Assembly: GCA_021414245.1 (NCBI GenBank)
Contig: JAIOOU010000015.1
Location: 186,001 to 250,000 of the forward strand
Length of the DNA stretch: 64,000 nt
DNA from: Chloroflexota bacterium
GTDB lineage: Bacteria > Chloroflexota > Anaerolineae > Anaerolineales > Villigracilaceae
Reading direction: 5' to 3'
Shown piece by piece: positions 57,531 through 64,000 of the stretch. The notes beneath the pieces were generated by a model. The model was not told the origin of the DNA. It made no database searches and worked only from the letters and a program-made list of their open reading frames with translations. The position numbers were made by a program, and so were the translations under genes. Positions within the stretch are counted from its first letter, which is position 1, and each line of letters starts with the position of its first letter.

Positions 57531-58652
57531 TTATTTGGGAGCCTGATAGCCTGTAGCGGCGACCATGGCACGAACCATGTCGTACTCTGAGTCGGAGGCA
57601 GGTGCAATACCCGACCAGCCGTAGAAGTCGGCGCTGCCGATGGAAGTACCCCAAGCTTCAGTCCCTGCGAACGCTACGAGAGCCGCTTCAATTTGGGCGC
57701 GCACGTCAGCCGGGAAATCCGGTCCGAAGGAAAGCGTATCGTTGGGAATGGCCTGAGAGACCGCGAGGATGCGGACTTTTTGCACTACATCCGGTGCTTC
57801 CACACGGATGTTGGCTCGGGCATCCAAAATGCGGTAACCGTCGCACAGGAGTTTCTTGCCGTCCGCGTCGGGGGCACAGTTCGGAATGGATTCCGCGGGG
57901 ATCTCATATTGATCCAGGCTGGTGATCTTGCCTGCGAGATAGTCATCATAGCTGAAGATGGATTTGCCTTCCGGGTTCAGCGGCACACTGTAGAAGACAG
58001 TACCAAAATCCACTTCTCCATTATAGACTGCGGTGACAGTCTGGTTATGACCACCGGTCTGAACCTGCTCGCCAGGGGTGATGCCGGCAGCTGCCAATTC
58101 AACCGTCGGGACCATGTAACCAGAGGTCGAGCCCTGATCGCCGTAGCCCCAGGTTGCGCCTTCCAGGTCAGCCAGAGTCTGGAATTTGCTGTCGCGTGCT
58201 ACGATATATTCAGCCCAATAAACCGGATAACCGAAGCGAATGGCTTTGAAAGCCACATCGACACCGCACAACTGACTGGCGAGAGCATAGCCAAGGCCGG
58301 GGATGAAGGCCATGGTGTCTGAAGGAGATGCGCACATTTCCTCGATGGTCGCGGCATAGGAAGTCGGAACGGTCACTTCGAAGGTAAGGCCGGTTGCCTG
58401 ATTAAGGGCATCCGCCATGACCTGTCCGCCGGTGACGATAATGTTCGCGTCCACGGATGGGACGAACAGAACCTTGATCGGGTGTTCAGGTGAACCAACA
58501 GCGGGAGCGGCAGGTTCGGTGGCGGGAGCTTCCGTGGCAACAGGAGCCTCGGTGGCGGCAGGAACCGCGGTGGCGGCGGAGCCACAAGCTGACAACAGCA
58601 TCGATGCAGCAACGATGAGAGTCAACAGGACGAACACGAAACGTTTATTCAT
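57531..58652 (-). CDS. phnD: Phosphate/phosphite/phosphonate ABC transporter substrate-binding lipoprotein PhnD
   Basis: 373 residues from ATG 58652, with GAGGAGA 4 bases upstream; the frame runs further back without support. Lipobox LLSAC (Cys22), then a Thr/Ala/Pro linker and the PhnD fold: IKVLFVPSVDANIIVTGGQVMADAL, SDTMAFIPGLGYALA, ATWGYGDQGSTSGYMVPT and ALVAFAGTEAWG. It captures the anion outside the membrane for PhnCE. The ligand (alkylphosphonate, phosphite or another oxyanion) is not readable. Its promoter contains palindromes. Confidence 0.92.
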   Translation of the reverse strand: MNKRFVFVLLTLIVAASMLLSACGSAATAVPAATEAPVATEAPATEPAAPAVGSPEHPIKVLFVPSVDANIIVTGGQVMADALNQATGLTFEVTVPTSYAATIEEMCASPSDTMAFIPGLGYALASQLCGVDVAFKAIRFGYPVYWAEYIVARDSKFQTLADLEGATWGYGDQGSTSGYMVPTVELAAAGITPGEQVQTGGHNQTVTAVYNGEVDFGTVFYSVPLNPEGKSIFSYDDYLAGKITSLDQYEIPAESIPNCAPDADGKKLLCDGYRILDARANIRVEAPDVVQKVRILAVSQAIPNDTLSFGPDFPADVRAQIEAALVAFAGTEAWGTSIGSADFYGWSGIAPASDSEYDMVRAMVAATGYQAPK

Positions 58653-58713
58653 ATCTTCTCCTCTATAAAAAGATGCACGAGTTACGGGGCGCATATCACC
58701 CCTGTCATAAAGA

Positions 58714-58751
58714 TAATATCCTAAAACATTTGTACAAACAAGTACGCTTGT
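58714..58751 (-). promoter_or_regulatory. phnD promoter with overlapping palindromes
   Basis: Minus strand TTGTTT (58741-58736), 16-base spacer, TATTAT (58719-58714). The perfect palindrome TTTGTACAAA (58729-58738) overlaps the -35, and ACAAG-TACG-CTTGT (58738-58751) adjoins it. Likely operator for an unseen regulator. Confidence 0.5.
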
Positions 58752-58841
58752 CTTAAAAAATGGTTACTCTTTTCACTATATTTTTCCGTCAAAGAATTAT
58801 GATGAAAACGAATCAACTGGAGGCTGCCTTGTTCAATTCTC

Positions 58842-58884
58842 AAAACAAAAGACATCCCGTTTCCAACGGGATGTCTTTTGTTTT
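58842..58884. terminator. Intrinsic terminator of the lipid kinase gene
   Basis: Perfect 20-bp inverted repeat (AAAACAAAAGACATCCCGTT and complement) with a 3-base loop; overlaps the stop codon of the minus-strand gene. Confidence 0.93.
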
Positions 58885-59806
58885 ATCCTTTTACAACCTT
58901 TAATGCGTTTGGCAATATTTCAAAATTCACCCGGCGCAGGTTACTGCCAAAACTGGTAAATATCTCGCCGTCGGCGTGGATATAAAGCGGGCGGTCCGAG
59001 GAGAGGTTGAATTTCGTGAATTCCCCCATGCGGATCTGCTTGAAACGCATGTGCGTACCCTTCATGAATTCCGGCACCAGTCGAAACATCATGGCACGCG
59101 AGACCTTTTTCACGGTGACGAACTCCATCCTGCCATCGTCATTTTTGGATCCGGGGGAAAGCATAAAGCCGCCGCCCTCCCGCGGACCGTTGCACAAGGT
59201 AACCATCAGAACACTCTCCTCCCATTTTTCCGAATCCGTTTCTATTTGCACTTTGGCCGGGTTATGGTTAAGAAAGATGGTTTGAATGACCGCGGTAAGA
59301 TACATGAGAAAGCCCTTGACGACAGGCAGTTTATGCGAACGAATGGTCACGACGGCATCGAAACCGATGCCGAGAGTATTATCAAAATATTCCCTGCGGC
59401 CATGCTCATCAGTCATTAAACCAATGTCAATTCCTTTGACGTTTTCAGCCTTGAGCGCATGGGCAAGCGCGTGAGCCGCCTTTTGAGTGAGCCCCATCGA
59501 ATACGCAAAATCGTTTCCCGAGCCAATCGGCACAATCCCCATCGCGGGTCGTTTATTTTCCGGGACCTGCATCAGGCCGTTCATCACTTCATGAACCGTG
59601 CCGTCTCCACCCATGGCCACCACCAGATCGCAGCCCTCTTCCGCAGCCTGTCGGGCAAGTTCAATCGCGTGCGTGGGGTAAACCGTTCCGCTCCAGGTAA
59701 GTTCGCCTTCAAACTCCTGTGCAATCGGACGCAGGTCATTGGCAGTTTTCCAGGCACGTCCCATGTCTGCCATGGGGTTAAGGATGAGCTTTACTTTGCG
59801 CGGCAT
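58883..59806 (-). CDS. Diacylglycerol/lipid kinase family protein (YegS/DgkB-like)
   Basis: 307 residues. Catalytic domain N-terminus KLILNPMADMGRA, ATP-site AMGGDGTVHEVMNGLM, IVPIGSGNDFAYSMGL and C-terminal DGRMEFVTVKKVSR and YIHADGEIF, all signatures of the diacylglycerol kinase catalytic family. It phosphorylates diacylglycerol or a related lipid (sphingoid or undecaprenol-type); the exact lipid is not certain. The stop codon lies within the terminator stem. It follows the GAF-GGDEF gene on the same strand by 107 bases. Confidence 0.92.
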   Translation of the reverse strand: MPRKVKLILNPMADMGRAWKTANDLRPIAQEFEGELTWSGTVYPTHAIELARQAAEEGCDLVVAMGGDGTVHEVMNGLMQVPENKRPAMGIVPIGSGNDFAYSMGLTQKAAHALAHALKAENVKGIDIGLMTDEHGRREYFDNTLGIGFDAVVTIRSHKLPVVKGFLMYLTAVIQTIFLNHNPAKVQIETDSEKWEESVLMVTLCNGPREGGGFMLSPGSKNDDGRMEFVTVKKVSRAMMFRLVPEFMKGTHMRFKQIRMGEFTKFNLSSDRPLYIHADGEIFTSFGSNLRRVNFEILPNALKVVKG

Positions 59807-59913
59807 GTTGGCTCCTGAGTTTGGATGTATACCAGTACAACCCGGACGGGTTTATTTGGTTGCAAAAACACCGCAGCAATACAGCCCGGGCGCGTGTTTT
59901 TATTTGACCGGAT

Positions 59914-61176
59914 CTATTCTTTTCGCGGAACTGTAATGGGATCCAGGTCCCCGGTCGCACCCCTGGCAATGCTAAAGGAACCCCGGTGATGTTTCTTGGC
60001 CTGATACAGGGCCGCATCGGCCGCGCGCAAGAGATCGCTCGCGTTTCTGGAATGAACCGGGTAGACAGCCACGCCGGCAGTAATGCCCAGCTTGATCCCG
60101 CCCGCTCCCGGAATGGGGGGAGTAAATCCCCGCACCAGATCAATGACCTTCTGGGTCACCCGATGGGCAACATCCTGGTTGGCCTCGCGAATGATCAGGG
60201 TCAGTTCGTCGCCACCGTAACGCGCAAGAAAATCCGTCGGACGGATGTTTTCGGCCAGATAGTTAAAGAGGGAACGCAGAATCTCATCCCCAATGACATG
60301 TCCATAGGTATCGTTCACAGATTTGAATCCGTCCAGGTCCATCATGACCACGGAAAATCCGGAGGACATTCTGATCGCATGCCGGATATCCTCCTGAAGG
60401 CGTTCATCCAGGGCGCGGCGATTGGGCAAACCTGTCACGCTATCCGTGTTGGCCTGTTCGGTCATTTGTTTATGCAAACGGGCATTGGAGATGGCCACAA
60501 CGGCCTGGTCGGACAGTAGTCCCAGCAAACGCAATTCAGCCCTGGAGAATCCCCCGATCGTGGTTCGGGAAAGGTTCATGACACCCACCAGGCTGTTATT
60601 GAACACCAGCGGGATTCCAATGATCGAACCCTCCACGGCTGAATCCGACCCTTTATATAACGGGTTGTTGATCATGTCTTCAATAATGATCTGTTGTCTG
60701 TATTTCGCCACCGCCTGGGTCAGGGCATCCACCTGAGGCATGGTGATTGGTTTGTTTCGTTCCCCGCTTGAAGTGAGGGAAGCGCCAAAATCCAGTTTCC
60801 CCTGCGCATATAGAAAAATGTGCGCCTCCCTGGCATGTTTCACGAGTCTCATGGCCTCGGTCACAATGGCATCCAGCACGGTTTGATGATCAAGGCTGGA
60901 GGTCAGGTTCAGGCTGAGCTTCTTCAAGGCATCGAGTTCGTCCGCCTGCTGCTTCACCATGGTCATCAGGGAATGTTTGGAAATGATCTCCTGGGTGAAG
61001 GTTTTCACCTGATTGGATTTTTCGCGTGGATAAGGGGAGGATTCCGCGGCTTCAATAAGGACCTGAATCAATTTAATGATCCCCTCCTTTTCCTCGGATG
61101 GAATCGAAGCATCATTATTAATAATTTCCCAGGCCCGCTGGAAAACCCCGCTTTGATCTTCGCTCTTATTGTTCAT
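59914..61176 (-). CDS. GAF domain diguanylate cyclase
   Basis: 420 residues, no membrane helix. An N-terminal helical region (1-90), a GAF domain (about 95-235, IVTEAMRLVKHAREAHIFLY, VVGSIIGIPLVFNNSLVGVMNL-like) and a GGDEF domain (about 240-410) whose active-site loop reads GGDEL (321-325) rather than GGDEF. The catalytic Asp/Glu are kept, so activity is likely. VTGLPNRRALDERL and DLDGFKSVNDTYGHVIGDEIL are typical. A soluble sensor making cyclic di-GMP, distinct from the membrane one at 25621. Confidence 0.92.
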   Translation of the reverse strand: MNNKSEDQSGVFQRAWEIINNDASIPSEEKEGIIKLIQVLIEAAESSPYPREKSNQVKTFTQEIISKHSLMTMVKQQADELDALKKLSLNLTSSLDHQTVLDAIVTEAMRLVKHAREAHIFLYAQGKLDFGASLTSSGERNKPITMPQVDALTQAVAKYRQQIIIEDMINNPLYKGSDSAVEGSIIGIPLVFNNSLVGVMNLSRTTIGGFSRAELRLLGLLSDQAVVAISNARLHKQMTEQANTDSVTGLPNRRALDERLQEDIRHAIRMSSGFSVVMMDLDGFKSVNDTYGHVIGDEILRSLFNYLAENIRPTDFLARYGGDELTLIIREANQDVAHRVTQKVIDLVRGFTPPIPGAGGIKLGITAGVAVYPVHSRNASDLLRAADAALYQAKKHHRGSFSIARGATGDLDPITVPRKE

Positions 61177-61260
61177 ATCAGCCCTATGATCATTCCCTTG
61201 AGAGGGAACGATGACGCGATGGCAACCTTAAACCCGAATCTGGGTAATTATATGGCTTTT

Positions 61261-61288
61261 TTGGCTTAAAACCGGATTGTGTTAGAAT
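61261..61288 (+). promoter_or_regulatory. Promoter of the DprE2/DprE1-like pair
   Basis: TTGGCT (61261-61266), 16-base spacer, TAGAAT (61283-61288), about 30 bases before GTG 61319. Confidence 0.5.
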
Positions 61289-61318
61289 GACACACATACT
61301 CTTTTAATGAGGTTTCCC

Positions 61319-62107
61319 GTGTCTGACTCACCCAAACCTGCTCAAGCCACCCCATTGAATCCACGCCGGCGGGGAATCATCATCGGCGCATCGGAGGGTA
61401 TGGGGGCCGCCCTGGCCCGCAAATTGGCCAAGGAAGGCTACACTCTGGCACTCGTTGCGCGCCGAAAAGATAAACTCGCGGCTTTGTGTGCAGAGATCAA
61501 TGCCTCCGCAAAGGAAATTCGGGCATTGGCGTATGTGCACGACGTTGCAAACTATCACGAAGCCCCCATTCTGCTCCTCAAAATGGTCGCAGACCTGGGC
61601 GGACTGGATACGGTCATTTTCATGGCCGGCGTGAACTTTCCACCCGGTTTGAACAATTATAACTTCGAAGGCGATCGAAAAATGATCGAAGTGAACGTCA
61701 TCGGCGCCATGGCCTGGCTCAACCCGGTGGCCGAAATGTTCCAAAACGCAAAGGCAGGCCAGATCGTGGGCATTTCCTCCGTGGCCGGTGACCGGGGCCG
61801 CATTGGCAATCCCGGCTATAACACCTCCAAGGCTGCGCTCACCACCTATCTAGAAGCGCTTCGCAACCGGCTGACCCGCCACGGGGTGAACGTTTTGACC
61901 ATCAAACCCGGCTTCGTAAAAACAGAAATGATGAAGGCCGCGCAGGGCGCCACACCTTTTGCCATCGAACCTGAAAAAGCCGCGGACGACATCCATAAAG
62001 CCATGCACAAACGCAAACAGGTCGTGTACACGGCCTCCATCTGGCGCTGGATCATGCTGCTGATCCAGCACATCCCTTCGATCATTTTCCGCCGAATGTC
62101 CTTCTAG
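61319..62107 (+). CDS. Short-chain dehydrogenase, DprE2-like
   Basis: 262 residues from GTG 61319, preceded by TGAGG at the right distance; ATG 61307 is the alternative but overlaps that site. Classical SDR: IIIGASEGMGAALARKLAKEG cofactor motif, Asp and Asn positions (YVHDVAN, MAGVNF), Ser in GISSVAG and the YNTSKAA catalytic Tyr/Lys. The C-terminus has a hydrophobic segment (IWRWIMLLIQHIPSIIF), as in DprE2, which reduces the 2-keto sugar lipid made by DprE1. The following gene is DprE1-like, which supports the pairing. Confidence 0.82.
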   Translation: MSDSPKPAQATPLNPRRRGIIIGASEGMGAALARKLAKEGYTLALVARRKDKLAALCAEINASAKEIRALAYVHDVANYHEAPILLLKMVADLGGLDTVIFMAGVNFPPGLNNYNFEGDRKMIEVNVIGAMAWLNPVAEMFQNAKAGQIVGISSVAGDRGRIGNPGYNTSKAALTTYLEALRNRLTRHGVNVLTIKPGFVKTEMMKAAQGATPFAIEPEKAADDIHKAMHKRKQVVYTASIWRWIMLLIQHIPSIIFRRMSF

Positions 62108-62165
62108 GAAACACTCCACCATTTGTTCGGAGGCCCTGGCCTCCATCGAACAGAAAACAAACAAC

Positions 62166-63569
62166 ATGAACCCACCTGATCAACTGCTGAATAAATTCAC
62201 CCTCCTTGAAAATTTTGGCCATTCCCTTAAGGCCTCTTCGTATTGCATTCAACCCAAAACATCGGAAGAGATTTATGAGACCTTTCAACTGGCAAGGAAA
62301 AAAGGCCTCAGCGTCAGCACACGCGGCGGCGGACGCAGCTACAACGACGCCGCCCTGAACGGCGGCGGCATGATGCTGGACATGTCGGCGATGAAGCGGA
62401 TCACCGAATGGGATTCAACGACCGGCGTGGTGCGATGTGAACCCGGTGTCACACTCCAAAAATTGTGGGAGCAGGTCCTGCCCGACGGCTGGTGGCCTCC
62501 GGTGGTCTCCGGAACAATGTTCACCACACTGGGCGGATGCCTGTCAGCGAACATCCATGGAAAAAACAATTTTCGAATGGGGCCGATTGGCGAGCACGTA
62601 CTCGAATTCAGCGCGGTGCTGCCGACAGGCGCCGAAATCACGTGCTCTCCAAAAAAGAACGCGGATCTGTTTTACGCGATGATCAGCGGACTTGGCATGC
62701 TGGGTGTTTTCACCTCCATCCAATTGCAGATGAAAAAAATGCATTCGGGTTTGATCGAAGTGCATGCATGGCCCACGCGCACCGTGAAGGAACAACTCTC
62801 GTTGATCGAAGACAACGCGCCGAAATACGATTACATTGTAGGCTGGCTGGATACCATCACCATCGGTCATGGACAAATCCATGCCGCTAATTATTTGCCG
62901 GAAGGGGAGGATCCCGATCCGCAAAAGACCATGCGGCTTGAAAATCAGAATCTGCCCGGCCGCCTGTTTGGCGTGATGCCAAAATCGATCCTGCATTATT
63001 TCATGACACCCTTTGTGAACAATCTCGGCTGGTGGGGAGTCAACACCGCGAAATATATCGCCAGTTTGCGGAAACACACATTTCGCCAGCCTCACGCCGC
63101 CTTTCACTTTCTTCTGGATTATGTTCCGGATTGGGAACGTTCCGCCGGCCGAGGCGGATTGATCCAGTACCAATCCTTCCTGCCGAAGGAACGCGCGCTT
63201 CCAGCCTGGACCGAGATGCTGACTCTCGCCAAAAAGCAGGGACTCCCCTCCTACCTCGGCGTCACCAAACGTCACCGCCCCGATAAATTCCTGCTGACCC
63301 ACGCCGTGGATGGCTTCTCCCTCGCCCTGGATTTCAAGGTGACCGCCGGCAACCGGGCAAAATTACATAAAATTCTGCAGGAGTATGACCGCATCGTTAT
63401 TGCAAACGGCGGACGTTTCTATTTTGCAAAAAACAGCGAGACTTCCGCTGAAACCGCAAAGGCCTTTCTGGGTGAAGAGACCATTGCAAAATACAAAAAA
63501 TTAAAGAAACGCTGTGATCCGAACGGGCTCCTGGAATCAGATTTGTATCGCAGAATATTTGGAGAATAA
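62166..63569 (+). CDS. FAD-binding oxidoreductase, DprE1-like
   Basis: 467 residues, VAO-type FAD oxidase. STRGGGRSYNDAALNGGGMMLDM, CEPGVTLQKLWE, GGCLSANIHGKNNF (H131, K133, N134) and GRFYFAKNSETSAETAKAF align well with decaprenylphosphoryl-ribose oxidase DprE1 of mycobacteria, including the IHGKN motif. DprE1 and DprE2 turn polyprenyl-phosphoryl ribose into the arabinose form used for cell-wall arabinan. Fifty-eight bases after the SDR partner. A related sugar-lipid epimerisation is likely; the substrate is inferred. Confidence 0.82.
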   Translation: MNPPDQLLNKFTLLENFGHSLKASSYCIQPKTSEEIYETFQLARKKGLSVSTRGGGRSYNDAALNGGGMMLDMSAMKRITEWDSTTGVVRCEPGVTLQKLWEQVLPDGWWPPVVSGTMFTTLGGCLSANIHGKNNFRMGPIGEHVLEFSAVLPTGAEITCSPKKNADLFYAMISGLGMLGVFTSIQLQMKKMHSGLIEVHAWPTRTVKEQLSLIEDNAPKYDYIVGWLDTITIGHGQIHAANYLPEGEDPDPQKTMRLENQNLPGRLFGVMPKSILHYFMTPFVNNLGWWGVNTAKYIASLRKHTFRQPHAAFHFLLDYVPDWERSAGRGGLIQYQSFLPKERALPAWTEMLTLAKKQGLPSYLGVTKRHRPDKFLLTHAVDGFSLALDFKVTAGNRAKLHKILQEYDRIVIANGGRFYFAKNSETSAETAKAFLGEETIAKYKKLKKRCDPNGLLESDLYRRIFGE

Positions 63570-63570
63570 C

Positions 63571-63599
63571 ATACAGGGCGGGATGATCCCGCCCTGTAT
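63571..63599 (+). terminator. Intrinsic terminator after the DprE1-like gene
   Basis: Perfect 13-bp stem (ATACAGGGCGGGA and complement) with a 3-base loop and AATTTA tail. The right arm overlaps the TATAAT box (63597-63602) in front of lipB. Confidence 0.75.
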
Positions 63600-63610
63600 A
63601 ATTTAATGCC

Positions 63611-64000
63611 ATGAACTTTATTGTTGAGGACCTCGGGTTGATCGAATACGAAAAGGCCTGGAAACTACAGGATCGATATGCGGCGGAGATCGCGGACGGC
63701 AGCCGCCCGCCGACATTGCTTTTATTGGAGCACCCGCACGTTTATACATTTGGCCGAAAAGGCCATGCTGAAAACCTGCTGTGGGGTGAGGAACAGTTAA
63801 AGCAAAAGAGGATTTCGATTCACTGGGTGGACCGCGGCGGCGATGTCACCTACCACGGGCCGGGACAATTGGTGGGGTATCCATTACTGCCATTGGGGAA
63901 AATAAATACTGACAACAAACTACCGCAAGCAGATTATGTGGGGTATATCCGCAGATTGGAGAAAACTCTGATCGTGGCGTTGGCGCGGCTCGGCGTGGTG
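63611..64000 (+). CDS. lipB: Lipoyl(octanoyl) transferase LipB, cut by window end
   Basis: The first 130 codons are in the window. LipB moves octanoyl from acyl-carrier protein to lipoyl domains, the first step of lipoate synthesis. Visible: LLLLEHPHVYTFGRKGHAENLL and the active-site region VDRGGDVTYHGPGQLVGYPLLPL, which is diagnostic; the catalytic Cys lies further on, outside the window. TATAAT at 63597-63602 is eight bases before ATG 63611, with no Shine-Dalgarno. Confidence 0.94.
   Translation, partial: MNFIVEDLGLIEYEKAWKLQDRYAAEIADGSRPPTLLLLEHPHVYTFGRKGHAENLLWGEEQLKQKRISIHWVDRGGDVTYHGPGQLVGYPLLPLGKINTDNKLPQADYVGYIRRLEKTLIVALARLGVV

Noticed and set aside
58702-58711. CTGTCATAAA resembling half of an E. 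coli Pho box near phnD
   Set aside because: Only one half-site, opposite strand and downstream of the -10; enteric Pho boxes are not expected to be conserved in this lineage.
1-64000. CRISPR arrays, prophage, insertion sequences or integrative element ends
   Set aside because: No regularly spaced repeats, transposase or integrase motifs, or flanking direct repeats at the tRNA-Ser genes were found on reading both strands.

Overview
The window looks like a chromosomal segment of a Chloroflexota bacterium, most likely class Anaerolineae. This is inference from gene content and style, not from a marker gene. The clues are secreted proteins with long Thr/Pro linkers of the PTPTxT type ahead of NBR1-like Ig domains, many polytopic GT-C-like membrane proteins, a T-box in front of pheST, and the yebC-ruvC-ruvA order. 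Base composition and codon style look even throughout. I see no phage, transposase, integrase, CRISPR array or rRNA, so this reads as core and semi-core chromosome rather than an island.

Layout. 1-1202: C-terminal two thirds of dnaK. 1281-3784 (minus): possible membrane redox operon of a PepSY-like secreted protein, a poly-Gly membrane protein, ApbE flavin transferase and a heme-binding ferric-reductase-type membrane protein. 3949-11711: C39-like peptidase with TPR-like tail, SbcD, MFS transporter, a GT-C-like membrane protein, a GNAT-like protein, DegV. 11783-13697: yebC, ruvC, ruvA. 13736-17371: two convergent GT-C-like membrane proteins. 17460-18311: proC. 18376-19811 (minus): TetR regulator and alpha/beta hydrolase with two matching operators. 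19982-22336: ECF sigma, zinc-finger anti-sigma, membrane protein. 22427-24424: ABC exporter. 24575-34247: many small accessory genes (DUF1801, PD-(D/E)XK-like, diguanylate cyclase, cupin, split DUF4287/DUF5655, DinB-like, YdeI-like, HD hydrolase, MarC). 34362-38437: promoter, Phe T-box, pheS, pheT.

38859-41637 (minus): two NBR1-Ig lipoproteins and lysine 2,3-aminomutase. 41824-49845: a tightly packed plus-strand operon of agmatinase-family protein, small GNAT, OleC-like beta-lactone synthetase, OleD-like reductase, metallo-beta-lactamase-fold hydrolase, GNAT-like acyltransferase, OleA/KAS III-like condensing enzyme and ATP-grasp ligase. This is the most interesting region: it resembles the ole long-chain olefin / beta-lactone pathway but has no alpha/beta-hydrolase OleB and carries three extra enzymes. 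It is followed by two minus-strand tRNA-Ser genes, an FAD-dependent oxidoreductase, kbl, an XPB-N-like protein, a phnDCE phosphonate/phosphite importer, a lipid kinase, a GAF-GGDEF protein, a DprE2/DprE1-like pair and the start of lipB.

Regulation can be read at several places. There is a T-box with an apparent UUC specifier loop. A TetR palindrome fills the spacer of its own promoter. Palindromes overlap the phnD promoter, and there are numerous perfect intrinsic terminators. Several genes have a TATAAT-like box only 6-8 bases before the start codon, which suggests leaderless mRNAs.
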